64,000 nt of DNA from Murinocardiopsis flavida (GCF_003014485.1 NZ_PYGA01000008.1:62001-126000); one strand, 5' to 3'. Shown: positions 1 through 9,049, numbered from the stretch's first letter. Numbers and translations: made by a program. The notes: generated by a model not told the origin, from the sequence alone.

Positions 1-1021
1 GCAGGGTCTCGATGGCGGCCTGCTCGAAGCCGTCGGTGTTGAGGACGTTCTCGCCGACCGCCCGCCACAGCGCGTCGGTGCTGGCGTAGAGCTGCCGCCC
101 CCTGCGGGTGAGGACGAGGCGGCGGCCGGACCTGCGGACCGCGCGCATGGTGCGCAGGAGCTTGTGCAGCGCGATGAGCTGCATGACGTCGGTCTCGCTG
201 CGGGGCGGTGCGGGGACGGTGTCCCAGTCGAACTCGGCGCGGAGTTCGCGCACGACGTTGGGGGAGATGTAGCCGATCTGGGTGAGCCCGATGCCGTCAT
301 CGGCGTACTGGAGCAGGCGCTGCACCGGGGCGAGGGCGTCGGCGGCGCCGGGCGGGGTCTCGGCGCCCGTGATGATCTGCCCGAGGAGCGGCCAGAACCG
401 CTGGCGGTGCGGGTGCGAGGGGGACGCCAGCCAGTCGCGGACGCGCTCCTCGCGGATGCGGTCGAGCCGGCTGCGGCCCTGGGGGTCGGGCTGGGTGAGG
501 AAGGAGCGCGCGTGCTGCTCCTGCGCCGCCCGCCAGCCCCGGGTGCCGGGACGGATGTCGCCCACGGCGATCGACAGCTCCAGCGCTGCGGAGGTGGCGT
601 GGTAGGCGTCGGTCTCGGCGGTGCCGAGCGGCGTCCCCCAGGTCAGCTCGGAGAGGTCGGGGGGTTCGATGCCCGAGGCGCGCATCTGGCGCTCGTAGGC
701 GGTCAGGCCGGCGTCGTGCGCGGAGTCGTAGCACGCGAGGATGTCGCGGGTCGCCGCGGAGGTGCAGATGTCGGCGTAGCGCGGCATGTCGAGGAGCGAG
801 AACAGCCGGCCGAGGGAGGTCGCGACGTTCAGGCGGTCGCCGGTCTCGCGGGTGAACCGCACGGGCAGGACGTACCAGCAGAACTCCTGGACCGCGCGCT
901 GGCTGAGGGACTCCAGGCCCTGGCCCGCGGTGAGGCTGGCGAGCGCGCTTTCAGCGGACCGGGCGGCCTTGGCGTCGAGGCGGGCGAGCTGGGCGAGGGC
1001 GGACGCGACGGTCTCCTGCAT
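1..1021 (-). CDS. hypothetical protein, C-terminus beyond window
   Basis: An open frame runs from an ATG at 1021 leftwards to the window edge without a stop, giving about 340 residues, so the C-terminus is missing. I do not recognise a named family. The N-terminal half is helical and soluble-looking. The C-terminal half contains YADDGIGLTQIGYISPNVV followed by LHKLLRTMRAVRRSGRRLVL and LTRRGRQLY, a layout that suggests a winged-helix-like segment as in some uncharacterised actinobacterial proteins. There is no signal peptide or membrane segment. The only purine-rich site, GGGAGGTGG, lies about 14 nt before the ATG, which is long. Codon use matches the neighbours. Function unknown. Confidence 0.75.
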   Translation of the reverse strand, partial: MQETVASALAQLARLDAKAARSAESALASLTAGQGLESLSQRAVQEFCWYVLPVRFTRETGDRLNVATSLGRLFSLLDMPRYADICTSAATRDILACYDSAHDAGLTAYERQMRASGIEPPDLSELTWGTPLGTAETDAYHATSAALELSIAVGDIRPGTRGWRAAQEQHARSFLTQPDPQGRSRLDRIREERVRDWLASPSHPHRQRFWPLLGQIITGAETPPGAADALAPVQRLLQYADDGIGLTQIGYISPNVVRELRAEFDWDTVPAPPRSETDVMQLIALHKLLRTMRAVRRSGRRLVLTRRGRQLYASTDALWRAVGENVLNTDGFEQAAIETL

Positions 1022-1134
1022 GGCGTGAGTTCGCCACCTCCCGGTGCGGCCAGAGGCTCGCTGCGATGGATGGGCTCTGTATCGTCGGTGCGGAGGCGGG
1101 GTCCGCGTGCGCCGGAGGCGCGGTTCGGTCCTCC

Positions 1135-1383
1135 TCAGCGGGGTGGGCGGCGTGCGGGTTCCTGGGGTACGACCTTGCTGGCCGCGATATCGTTCGTTAT
1201 GACCTCGGTCACAGTTCCGTCGCGACGGCGGACGGTGGCGACACCGTGCTCCCATGATTCGAGAACCCCGACGATATCGCTGAACACGCCGCCCGAGAGC
1301 AGGACGCGCAGGGTGACACGCCGCCCGACGTCGTCGGAAGTCACCAGCGCGCGGAGCCGCGCCGCATATCCCAAATCCGTCAC
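1135..1383 (-). CDS. stand-alone SH3-like domain protein (N-terminal domain of a GNAT-type acetyltransferase family)
   Basis: The GTG start at 1383 gives 82 residues; a longer reading to 1521 adds a low-complexity Arg/Pro/Gly stretch that looks non-coding. The sequence RVTLRVLLSGGVFSDIVGVL, then ESWEHGVATVRRRDGTVTEV, then SKVVPQEPARR resembles the small beta-barrel that precedes the acetyltransferase domain in actinobacterial GNAT proteins often found beside fdxA. Here the frame stops right after the ...KVVP signature, and no acetyltransferase domain follows on either strand. It could be a genuine one-domain protein or the remnant of a truncated gene. It is divergent from fdxA. Confidence 0.6.
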   Translation of the reverse strand: MTDLGYAARLRALVTSDDVGRRVTLRVLLSGGVFSDIVGVLESWEHGVATVRRRDGTVTEVITNDIAASKVVPQEPARRPPR

Positions 1384-1672
1384 CCCCCGGTGCGCGGCCG
1401 CCGCGTGCGGCGGCGGTGCCTCGGTGTCGTCGTGGGCGTCCCGGCGCGCCCGCCGAGGACGCGGGGCGCCAGGCCCCCATGGTCTGGGCCCGCGGCTGCC
1501 ATGGCACCCCGATGTGCGCATGGTATGCCGGGCACCGCAATACTAGATGGCAGTGAATCGCATGTCCCACGGCCGGCCGACCCGCGGTGCCGGGGCCCGG
1601 CACCGCCAGGCTATGTGACATCGAAGACATTTATATGCGGTCAACGTGGCGAAGACCGAAGAGGAGTACGAC

Positions 1673-1999
1673 GTGACCTACGTCATCGCGCAGCCTTGTG
1701 TCGACCTGCTCGACAAGGCGTGCATCGATGAGTGCCCTGTCGACTGCATCTATGAGGGCCAGCGCATGCTCTACATCCACCCCGACGAGTGCGTGGACTG
1801 CGGTGCCTGCGAACCGGTGTGCCCGGTGGAGGCGATCTACTACGAGGACGACCTCCCCGACCAGTGGTCGAGCTACTACAAGGCGAACGTCGAGTTCTTC
1901 GACGACATCGGCTCGCCCGGCGGGGCCTCCAAGGTCGGCAAGATCGCCAAGGACCACTCGGTCGTGGCGGAACTGCCCCCGCAGGCGACCGAGGAGTAG
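1673..1999 (+). CDS. fdxA: seven-iron ferredoxin (3Fe-4S/4Fe-4S)
   Basis: A small acidic electron carrier of 108 residues, the usual length of actinobacterial FdxA. The GTG at 1673 is chosen because GAGGAG at 1661-1666 sits 6 nt upstream and the protein then begins VTYVIAQPC as in the family; an upstream ATG at 1646 would add nine residues before that motif. Cluster cysteines are C9, C17, C21, C25, C40, C43, C46 and C50, including the CVDCGACEPVCP motif. The C-terminal SPGGASKVG segment is also typical. The protein is cytosolic and serves oxidoreductases that cannot be named from this locus. dapC follows 116 nt downstream on the same strand. Confidence 0.95.
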   Translation: MTYVIAQPCVDLLDKACIDECPVDCIYEGQRMLYIHPDECVDCGACEPVCPVEAIYYEDDLPDQWSSYYKANVEFFDDIGSPGGASKVGKIAKDHSVVAELPPQATEE

Positions 2000-2115
2000 C
2001 GGCGCCCGAGCGCCCGGCGGTGCGGCGGCCCGCAGCGCCGGGCGCCGGTTCCGCGCCGACGACCGATCCGCGCGGCGGCGGCGCCGCGGCGGCAGACCAG
2101 GAGCAACGGGGACCG

Positions 2116-3231
2116 ATGACTGAACGACGACGGGTGACCGACCGGCTGCCGGCCTTTCCGTGGGACCGCCTGGTCCCGCACAAGGAGGCCGCGGCGGCGC
2201 ACCCCGACGGCATCGTCGACCTGTCCATCGGCACACCGGTCGACCCGGTGCCGCCCGCGCTGCGCGCGGCGCTGGCCGACGCGGCCGACAGTCCGGGGTA
2301 CCCGCAGACCCACGGCACACCTGAGTTGCGCGCCGCCATCGCGGGCTGGCTGGAGCGGCGCCACGGCGTCGCCGTGGCGCCCGACGCCGTCCTGCCCACC
2401 CTCGGTTCCAAGGAGATGGTGGCCTGGCTGCCGACCCTCCTGGGGCTGGGCGCCGGCGACACCGTCGTGTACCCCGAGCTCGCCTACCCGACCTACGATC
2501 TCGGGATCCGCCTGGCGCAGGCCACCCCCGCCGCCTCCGACGGGCTCACCTCGCTGGGACCGGCGCCGGTGCGGCTGGTGTGGCTGAACTCGCCCGCGAA
2601 CCCCACGGGGCGGGTGCTCCCAGCGGAGCACCTGCGCAAGGTCGTCGCGTGGGCGCGCGAGCGCGGCGCGATCGTCGCCTCCGACGAGTGCTACCTCGAC
2701 CTCGGCTGGGACGGCACGCACCCGCTGTCGATCCTGCACCCCGATGTGTCCGGGGGCTCGCACACCGGGCTGCTCGCGCTGCACTCGCTGTCGAAGCGCT
2801 CCAACCTGGCCGGCTACCGCGCCGCGTTCACCGCAGGCGACCCCGCGCTGGTCGAGGAGGTGCTGGCCGTGCGCAAGCACGCCGGGATGATCATGCCGGC
2901 CCCGGTGCAGGCCGCCATGCGGGCCGCGCTCGACGACGACGCGCACGCCCGCGAGCAGAAGGAGCGCTACGCCGCACGCCGCGCCCTGCTGCGCGCGGCG
3001 CTGGAGCGCGCCGGCTGGCGGGTCGACCACTCCGAGGCCGGGCTGTACTTGTGGGCGGCCCACCCCGCGCACGACGCGTGGGGGTCGGTGAAGCTGCTCG
3101 CCGAGCACGGCATCCTGGTCGCGCCCGGGGTGTTCTACGGCGCCGCGGGAGCCGACCACGTGCGGGTGGCGTTCACGGCGACCGACGAGCGGGTCGCCGC
3201 CGCGGTGCGGCGGCTGGCGGCGCTCGCGTGA
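2116..3231 (+). CDS. dapC: N-succinyldiaminopimelate aminotransferase
   Basis: A class I/II PLP-dependent aminotransferase of 371 residues that makes N-succinyl-LL-diaminopimelate in lysine and peptidoglycan precursor synthesis. The ATG at 2116 follows GGGG. The fold-type I signatures are present: PGYPQTHGTPELRAAI near the N-terminus, LNSPANPTGR before the cofactor Asp-Tyr region, ASDECYLDL, and the PLP lysine K227 in SLSKRSNLAGYR. With dapD and dapE just downstream (across one opposite-strand gene) it completes the succinylase branch at one locus. The stop codon lies in the first copy of a 20-bp tandem repeat whose second copy contains the stop of the convergent gene. Confidence 0.93.
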   Translation: MTERRRVTDRLPAFPWDRLVPHKEAAAAHPDGIVDLSIGTPVDPVPPALRAALADAADSPGYPQTHGTPELRAAIAGWLERRHGVAVAPDAVLPTLGSKEMVAWLPTLLGLGAGDTVVYPELAYPTYDLGIRLAQATPAASDGLTSLGPAPVRLVWLNSPANPTGRVLPAEHLRKVVAWARERGAIVASDECYLDLGWDGTHPLSILHPDVSGGSHTGLLALHSLSKRSNLAGYRAAFTAGDPALVEEVLAVRKHAGMIMPAPVQAAMRAALDDDAHAREQKERYAARRALLRAALERAGWRVDHSEAGLYLWAAHPAHDAWGSVKLLAEHGILVAPGVFYGAAGADHVRVAFTATDERVAAAVRRLAALA

Positions 3232-3268
3232 CCGCCGCGGGGCTCACCTGACCGCCGCCGGGCTCACT
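3229..3268. repeat. 20-bp tandem duplication spanning the dapC stop codon
   Basis: Two adjacent 20-mers, starting TGACCGCCGC at 3229 and TGACCGCCGC at 3249, differ at 2 positions. Copy 1 begins with the dapC stop codon. Copy 2 contains the stop (TCA on this strand) of the convergent gene ending at 3264. Confidence 0.85.
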
Positions 3269-4163
3269 TCAGCAGGATCTGGCCCTCGGGGGCGACGTCG
3301 GCGGTGCGCACCCAGCCGTCGCGGCCCTTCGCTGCGGTCCACCGCTGGTCGCCGTAGGTGACGGAGGTCAAGCCGTAGTCCTTGGCGTTGGCGACCGCCC
3401 ACAGCGCCATGGCCTGGCCGGGGTCGCCGGTGGCCGGCGGGTCGGCGACGGGCAGCGTGCCGGGGTCGATGCCGAAGATCCGGGTCATCTCCTCGCGTGC
3501 GCCGGCGACGTCGGTCTCGGCGGCTTCCTGCTTCTTGAACCAGCAGCTCAGCGCCGCGCCCTCCTGGCCGGTGAACGCCTTGGCCATGCCGCGCGACTTG
3601 GGTTCGTGGTCGTCGTAGGCGAACCCGTCGGCGCTGCGCTGGACCGCCTGCGCCGCCTCGTACACGGGGATGTCGCGGTAGCCGGGGACGTCGGCCAGCT
3701 CGTCGTAGAACCGGCCGGAGGCGTACACGGGGTCCATGAGCTGGTCGACGCGTCCCCATTCCTGGGACGGCCGCTGCTGGAACAGGCCGACGGAGTCGCG
3801 GTCGCCGAAGTCGATGTTGTGGAACTTCGACTCCTGCCACACCGTGGCGTAGGCGATCACGACCGCGTGGTCGGGCAGGTCCTTCGCGAAGGCGACTCCG
3901 CCGATCGTCGCGGCGTTCGCCGCCTGTTCGATCTCCAGGCCGGTCTTCCGGCCGGCCTCGGTCATCTTGCAGCCGGCCGCCGGAGCGGGCGGGGCGATCT
4001 CGATCGGCTTGATGGACCGCAGCAGGTAGAAGCCGCCGCCGACGAGCACGCCGCAGGCTGCGGTCAGGATGACCAGGATCTTGAAGAACGCGGAGACCTT
4101 GCGGCGCCCGCGCTGCTGCGGGGTCTCGCTCGGCTCGCTGCTCTTTCGACGCTTTCCAGACAC
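3264..4163 (-). CDS. membrane-anchored lysozyme-fold (transglycosylase-like) protein
   Basis: The protein has 299 residues from the GTG at 4163. In-frame alternatives are the ATG at 4232 and GTGs further up, one of which lies just after a TAGAAT -10-like box, so the start is uncertain. A basic N-terminus precedes one membrane helix (FKILVILTAACGVLVGGGFY). The exported part carries AYATVWQESKFHNI, GDRDSVGLFQQRPSQEW and DPVYASGRFYDEL, the lysozyme-like fold pattern with a likely catalytic Glu in QESK. Related actinobacterial proteins are often mislabelled as heavy-metal transporters. A cell-wall lytic role is inferred. Its 3' end abuts dapC. Confidence 0.8.
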   Translation of the reverse strand: MSGKRRKSSEPSETPQQRGRRKVSAFFKILVILTAACGVLVGGGFYLLRSIKPIEIAPPAPAAGCKMTEAGRKTGLEIEQAANAATIGGVAFAKDLPDHAVVIAYATVWQESKFHNIDFGDRDSVGLFQQRPSQEWGRVDQLMDPVYASGRFYDELADVPGYRDIPVYEAAQAVQRSADGFAYDDHEPKSRGMAKAFTGQEGAALSCWFKKQEAAETDVAGAREEMTRIFGIDPGTLPVADPPATGDPGQAMALWAVANAKDYGLTSVTYGDQRWTAAKGRDGWVRTADVAPEGQILLK

Positions 4164-4406
4164 TCCGTGAACCGTCAGGGGTATCGGGGCGGGCGCGCCA
4201 GGCGCGGTCCGCGATCGGATGGGGACGGGCATCCCCGGACCGGCGGCCGCGGCCGCCACCGGGATGGGGAAGGGATACACCACAGATTCTAGGTCGTCAT
4301 ACGAGTCGCGGTGCTGCAAGTGGGCGAGAATCCGCGGCGCGTCGCACGGCGCCGCGGCGCGCACCGCCGAGTGGGGACGGGTTCGTCGCCCCGTGCGCAC
4401 AACCAG

Positions 4407-4412
4407 TAGGCT
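4407..4412 (+). promoter_or_regulatory. -10 element of a probable leaderless dapD promoter
   Basis: TAGGCT ends 8 nt before the dapD ATG and no Shine-Dalgarno sequence is present, so transcription probably starts at or very near the start codon. Confidence 0.5.
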
Positions 4413-4420
4413 CCAGAGCC

Positions 4421-5257
<837 letters not shown>

Positions 5258-5302
5258 GGCGTCCCGCCCGCACGGCGCCGGGCACCGAGGACCCGCAGAC
5301 CC

Positions 5303-5329
5303 GCGCGCGGCGCCGCCGGCGCCGCGCGC
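5303..5329. other. perfect GC palindrome between dapD and dapE
   Basis: Two 13-bp arms (left arm GCGCGCGGCGCCG) flank a single central C. Such a hairpin 46 nt after the dapD stop could attenuate read-through or protect the upstream message. No T-run follows. Confidence 0.5.
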
Positions 5330-5361
5330 CACCCGATCTCCTGGGAGAAAGGCCGCACCGC

Positions 5362-6423
5362 ATGCTCGACCTCGCGACGGACGTCCGCGCGCTCACCGCC
5401 CGCATCGTGGACATGGAATCCGTCAGCGGCGGGGAGCGCGCGCTCGCCGACGCGATCGAGCAGGCGCTGCGCCCCCTCCCGCACCTCGTCGTCGAGCGCG
5501 ACGGCGACGCCGTGGTGGCGCGCACGAACCTGGGCCGCGCGCAGCGGGTCGTCGTCGCCGGGCACATCGACACGGTGCCCATCGTCGGCAACGTGCCCTC
5601 GCACGAGTCGGAGGGCCGCCTCTACGGCTGCGGCACCACCGACATGAAGAGCGGGGTGGCGGTGCAGCTCAAGCTGGCTGCCGCCATCGCGGAGCCGGTC
5701 CACGACGTCACCTACGTGTTCTACGACTGCGAGGAGATCGACGCCGAGCGCAACGGGCTGCGGCGGCTCGCGCGCGACCACCCCGAGTGGCTGGCCGGCG
5801 ACTTCGCCATCCTGATGGAGCCCACCGGCGGGATGATCGAGGGCGGCTGCCAGGGCACCCTGCGCGCCGAGGTCACCGCCTACGGCGAGCGCGCCCACAG
5901 CGCGCGCTCCTGGATGGGGCGCAACGCCATCCACGGCGCGGCGCCCATCCTCGACGTCCTGCGCGGGTACCGGCCGCGCCGCCCCGAGGTCGAAGGGCTG
6001 ACCTTCCACGAGGGGTTGAACGCCGTGTTCGTCTCCGGCGGGGTCGCGGGCAACGTCATCCCCGATGTGTGCACGGTCACCGTCAACTACCGGTTCGCGC
6101 CCGACCGCACCGTCGCCGAGGCCGAGGAGCACCTGAAGGAGGTGTTCGCGGGCTTCCCCGTGGCGGTCACCGACGCCGCTGCCCCGGCCCGGCCGGGGCT
6201 GGACCACCCGGCCGCCGAGGTGTTCGTGCGCGCCGTGGGGTCGGGGCAGGCCCGCGCCAAGCTCGGCTGGACCGACGTCTCGCGGTTCTCGGAACTGGGC
6301 GTGCCCGCCGTCAACTACGGCCCCGGCGACCCCACCCTGGCGCACACCAAGGACGAGTACGTCGTCCTCGACGAGATCAGCGAGGCCGAGCGCCGCATGG
6401 CCGCCTGGCTCACCGGGGCCTGA
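5362..6423 (+). CDS. dapE: succinyl-diaminopimelate desuccinylase
   Basis: An M20-family zinc hydrolase of 353 residues that removes succinate from N-succinyl-LL-DAP. The ATG at 5362 is preceded by GGGAGAAAGG. Metal and catalytic motifs are VVVAGHIDTVP, YGCGTTDMKSG (bridging Asp), YDCEEID (general base Glu), LMEPTGG and the C-terminal LAHTKDEYV (last metal His). The dimerisation lid lies at about residues 170-280 (GERAHSARSWMG). The length fits the actinobacterial DapE form. It stands 104 nt after dapD, probably co-transcribed. Confidence 0.95.
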   Translation: MLDLATDVRALTARIVDMESVSGGERALADAIEQALRPLPHLVVERDGDAVVARTNLGRAQRVVVAGHIDTVPIVGNVPSHESEGRLYGCGTTDMKSGVAVQLKLAAAIAEPVHDVTYVFYDCEEIDAERNGLRRLARDHPEWLAGDFAILMEPTGGMIEGGCQGTLRAEVTAYGERAHSARSWMGRNAIHGAAPILDVLRGYRPRRPEVEGLTFHEGLNAVFVSGGVAGNVIPDVCTVTVNYRFAPDRTVAEAEEHLKEVFAGFPVAVTDAAAPARPGLDHPAAEVFVRAVGSGQARAKLGWTDVSRFSELGVPAVNYGPGDPTLAHTKDEYVVLDEISEAERRMAAWLTGA

Positions 6424-6492
6424 GACCCCGTCGGCACGTCCCCGTTCATGCGGCGGACGACGAAGATCACCCCCTGAGCACCCCGCAATGGG

Positions 6493-6498
6493 TAGCTT
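6493..6498 (+). promoter_or_regulatory. -10 element, probable leaderless start of the LOG-family gene
   Basis: TAGCTT is followed by six bases and then the ATG at 6505; no ribosome-binding site is present. Confidence 0.55.
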
Positions 6499-6504
6499 TG
6501 CCGC

Positions 6505-7320
6505 ATGAGAGAAAGCGAAGCAGACGTCAGGCGCGCGGGCCCGCTGACCTACCGCGGCAAGGCGGTCCCCGACACCACCACCGACCAGCGGCTGCTGGAC
6601 CAGCGGGGCCCGGCCGAATGGGTGCACACCGATCCGTGGCGGGTCCTGCGGATCCAGTCGGAGTTCGTCGAGGGCTTCGGGCTGCTGTCGGAGGTCGGCA
6701 GCGCGGTCAGCGTGTTCGGCTCGGCGCGTATCAAGCCCGGGAACCCCTACTACGCCCTCGGCGAGACCATCGGCGGCAAGCTGGTGGAGGCCGGGTACAC
6801 GGTCATCACCGGCGGCGGCCCCGGGATGATGGAGGCGGCGAACAAGGGCGCCAAGCAGGCCGGCGGCACGTCCATCGGGCTGGGCATCGAGCTGCCCTTC
6901 GAGCAGTCCCTGAACGACTACATCGACATGGGCGTCACGTTCCGGTACTTCTTCGTGCGCAAGACCATGTTCGTCAAGTACTCGCAGGCGTTCGTCGTGC
7001 TGCCCGGCGGGTTCGGCACGCTGGACGAGCTGTTCGAGGCCATCACCCTGGTGCAGACCGGCAAGGTCACCAAGTTCCCCGTCGTGCTGGTCGGCACGGA
7101 GTTCTGGGGCGGCATGTTCGACTGGATCCGCAAGACCCTGCTGGTCGAAGGGCTCGTCTCGCCGAACGACCCCGAGCTGATGTATCTCACCGACGACCCC
7201 GACGACGTCATCGAGACGATCCGCAAGGCCCACGTCGACATGGCGCGCCGCCAGTTCGAGGCCGGGCGGGTCGAGGAGGAGGGCGAGCGGATCCACGACG
7301 CCGAGCGCGCCGACCCGTGA
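6505..7320 (+). CDS. LOG-family (TIGR00730) Rossmann-fold nucleotide phosphoribohydrolase
   Basis: This 271-residue cytosolic protein has the two LOG signatures: GGGPGMMEAAN at residues 103-113 and LPGGFGTLDELFE around residue 167. LOG proteins hydrolyse cytokinin-riboside or other nucleoside monophosphates to base and ribose 5-phosphate. The bacterial physiological substrate is usually unknown and cannot be deduced here. The first 40 residues (RAGPLTYRGKAVPDTTTDQR) are the usual actinobacterial extension. In related genomes it sits beside dapE and folP, consistent with this locus. Confidence 0.9.
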   Translation: MRESEADVRRAGPLTYRGKAVPDTTTDQRLLDQRGPAEWVHTDPWRVLRIQSEFVEGFGLLSEVGSAVSVFGSARIKPGNPYYALGETIGGKLVEAGYTVITGGGPGMMEAANKGAKQAGGTSIGLGIELPFEQSLNDYIDMGVTFRYFFVRKTMFVKYSQAFVVLPGGFGTLDELFEAITLVQTGKVTKFPVVLVGTEFWGGMFDWIRKTLLVEGLVSPNDPELMYLTDDPDDVIETIRKAHVDMARRQFEAGRVEEEGERIHDAERADP

Positions 7321-7348
7321 CCCGCGCCCGGCCGCTGCGGGGACGGCC

Positions 7349-7702
7349 TCAGGCGAGGCCCCTTCGGGCCGTCGCGGGCGGCCGGTCCCCCCGGATCGAC
7401 GCCACCATGTCGAGCACCTGGCGGGCCGAGCGGGGGTGGCGGGTGGCGAACACCCTGACCCCGAGCCAGGCGTAGACCGCGATCACCGCGAGGCTGTCGG
7501 CGAGATCGACGTCCCCGTCGGGGTGCGCGGCCCCCGCCGGCGGCTCGCACCGGACCAGCACGGGGCGGGGGCCCGTCAACAGGGTCCGGGTGCGGCGTGG
7601 GTCGGGCCGGTATCCGGCGTCGACCGCCCAGCCGGGGTCCGCGTCGGGTGCCACCACGGTGTACTGCTCGGTTGTACTGCGCACGGTCGCAAAGTCTGGC
7701 AT
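7349..7702 (-). CDS. small protein retaining only the dihydropteroate synthase C-terminal tail
   Basis: The frame from the ATG at 7702 encodes 117 residues. The last 40 or so (AVYAWLGVRVFATRHPRSAR, then QVLDMVASIRGDRPP, then ARRGLA) closely resemble the end of actinobacterial dihydropteroate synthase (AWLG...RQVLDMVASI...RPPAVARRGLA). Everything before residue 70 is unrelated to the TIM barrel: the pterin- and pABA-binding motifs are absent. Actinobacterial folP often lies exactly here, between the LOG gene and the DivIVA-like gene. The protein may be a shrunken folP or a distinct small family. It cannot catalyse the DHPS reaction. Confidence 0.65.
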   Translation of the reverse strand: MPDFATVRSTTEQYTVVAPDADPGWAVDAGYRPDPRRTRTLLTGPRPVLVRCEPPAGAAHPDGDVDLADSLAVIAVYAWLGVRVFATRHPRSARQVLDMVASIRGDRPPATARRGLA

Positions 7703-7777
7703 GCCCCGGCGGTGCCTCGCGGTGCGGGACGCGTTTCCGCGGCGCCGGGGTGTCGCCCGTGTGGCACGATCGGGAGA

Positions 7778-8314
7778 GTGAACCTGACGATCCTCATCCT
7801 GACCGGCCTGGCGGCGGTCGCGGTGCTGGCCGCCGTCGCGCTGGTGGTCATGGGCAAGGGCGGCCAGCTCGCCCGGTTCGAGGCCGACCACGCGCCCCTG
7901 GACCTGCCCGCCGACCGGCCCATCAGCGCGGCGGACGTCGCCGGGGTCCGCCTGCCGCTGTCGATGTGGGGGTACCACGTCCGGGCGGTCGACGAAGCGC
8001 TGCGCCGCCTCTCCGGCGCGCTGCGCGACCGCGACGCCCGGATCGAGGAGCTCGAAGCGCGCCTGGGCGGGCTGGCCGCCTATTCGGCCCCCGCCGGTGC
8101 GGCGCCCGGCCAGAGTCCGCTGCCGTTCGAGGAGGCCGACTCCGCCCACGGCGGCCCCCGGCCCGCCGCCCCCGGGCCCGGCGGCGCGGCCGATGCGCCG
8201 ACCGGTCGGCACGCCGTCGTGCGCCACGACGACTCCGCGGCCGGTACCGCGGCCGAGACCGCCGCCGATGCGCCCGACACCTCCTCCCTGCACGTCGGCA
8301 ACGGCCGCGCATGA
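7778..8314 (+). CDS. DivIVA-domain-like membrane-anchored protein
   Basis: The GTG at 7778 follows GGGAGA. The 178-residue product has one N-terminal membrane helix (LTILILTGLAAVAVLAAVALV), then a short DivIVA-type module: RPISAADVAGVRLPLSMWGY, YHVRAVDEALRRL and a coiled-coil stretch LRDRDARIEELEARL. A disordered Pro/Ala/Gly tail follows. Similar proteins lie next to folP in many actinobacteria. A role in positioning envelope synthesis is inferred from the family. The stop overlaps the next start (ATGA), so the two genes are translationally coupled. Confidence 0.8.
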   Translation: MNLTILILTGLAAVAVLAAVALVVMGKGGQLARFEADHAPLDLPADRPISAADVAGVRLPLSMWGYHVRAVDEALRRLSGALRDRDARIEELEARLGGLAAYSAPAGAAPGQSPLPFEEADSAHGGPRPAAPGPGGAADAPTGRHAVVRHDDSAAGTAAETAADAPDTSSLHVGNGRA

Positions 8315-8772
8315 GCGTGCCGCAGGCGCCGCCGCTGCTGCGCGTCAGCCGCATCTGCCCCGCACCCGCCGGGCGGGTCTGGCTGACCCTCACCGATTGG
8401 GAGATCCATCACCGCTGGATGGTGCTGACCTCGGCGAGCGGCGGTTCCGGCGAAGGGGCGCGCATCGACGCGTTCACCGGTGTCGGGCCGATCGGTTTCA
8501 CCGACCCCATGGAGATCACCGAGTGGCGGCCCGCCACCGACACCGCGGCCGGCCGGTGCTCGGTGCGGCACCTGGGCGGCGTCGTGCGCGGCGAGGGGCG
8601 GTTCGACGTCCGGCCCGTCTCGCCGAGCCACAGCGTGGTCGTCTGGACCGAGTGGGCCGACCTGCCGTTCGGGCGGCTCGGCGCGGCGGCGCGCCCGCTG
8701 GCGCGGCTGCTGCTGGCCCCGATGTTCCGCAGCTCGCTGCGCGCGCTCGGGGACGAGGCGGCGCTCCGCTGA
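8311..8772 (+). CDS. SRPBCC (START/Bet v1-like) family protein
   Basis: A protein of 153 residues starting with the ATG that overlaps the previous stop. The pattern ICPAPAGRVWLTLTDWEIHHRW at the N-terminus, GPIGFTDPMEITEWRP in the middle, HLGGVVRGEGRFDV and the C-terminal helix LARLLLAPMFRSSLRALG is that of polyketide cyclase/dehydrase-like SRPBCC proteins, which bind hydrophobic ligands in a helix-grip cavity. No substrate can be named. Cytosolic, and probably in one operon with the DivIVA-like gene. Confidence 0.8.
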   Translation: MSVPQAPPLLRVSRICPAPAGRVWLTLTDWEIHHRWMVLTSASGGSGEGARIDAFTGVGPIGFTDPMEITEWRPATDTAAGRCSVRHLGGVVRGEGRFDVRPVSPSHSVVVWTEWADLPFGRLGAAARPLARLLLAPMFRSSLRALGDEAALR

Positions 8773-8781
8773 GACCCGGTG

Positions 8782-8798
8782 GATTCGGATACCGAATC
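8782..8798. promoter_or_regulatory. 7-3-7 inverted repeat, possible operator or weak terminator
   Basis: GATTCGG-ATA-CCGAATC lies 10 bp after the SRPBCC stop and about 200 bp before the sensor/kinase cluster. The sequence is AT-richer than its surroundings. There is no T-run, so an operator is as likely as a terminator. Confidence 0.35.
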
Positions 8799-8996
8799 GT
8801 GATCTAGGGTCGACTTCGGCGCATCGGCGTTTCGCGTACTGCAACGACACGGGGATCCACCGGTCGAATTGTCCGGATAAATTTGGATTGAGTGGCTGAC
8901 CATGTGGTCCACTCGGTGTATGCAGGGCCTGCCGATCGCGTCCGTGCTCGCCCTATGCGAGCGGGTTCCGCATCCCCCGCACTTGGAGGAAAGACC

Positions 8997-9044
8997 ATGT
9001 TCTGTCCGGGCTCTTGTTCCTGTGCCCGAATGGGCATGAGGTGA
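8997..9044 (+). CDS. possible 15-codon Cys-rich leader peptide
   Basis: A near-perfect ribosome site (GGAGGAAAGACC, 8985-8996) leads into an ATG that encodes MFCPGSCSCARMGMR and then TGA. The stop at 9042-9044 lies inside the GAGGTGA ribosome site (9038-9044) of the next gene, so translation of the two would be coupled. Three of 15 residues are cysteine. It may be a regulatory leader. Alternatively it is the remains of an ancestral start (MFCPNGHE-like zinc ribbon) broken by a small duplication, because the next frame reads LCPNGHEVS just downstream. Confidence 0.45.
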   Translation: MFCPGSCSCARMGMR

Positions 9045-9049
9045 GTCGG

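Noticed and set aside
164-1546. 460-codon plus-strand frame at the window start
   Set aside because: The minus strand has a more protein-like frame open to the window edge, with a matching start at 1021.
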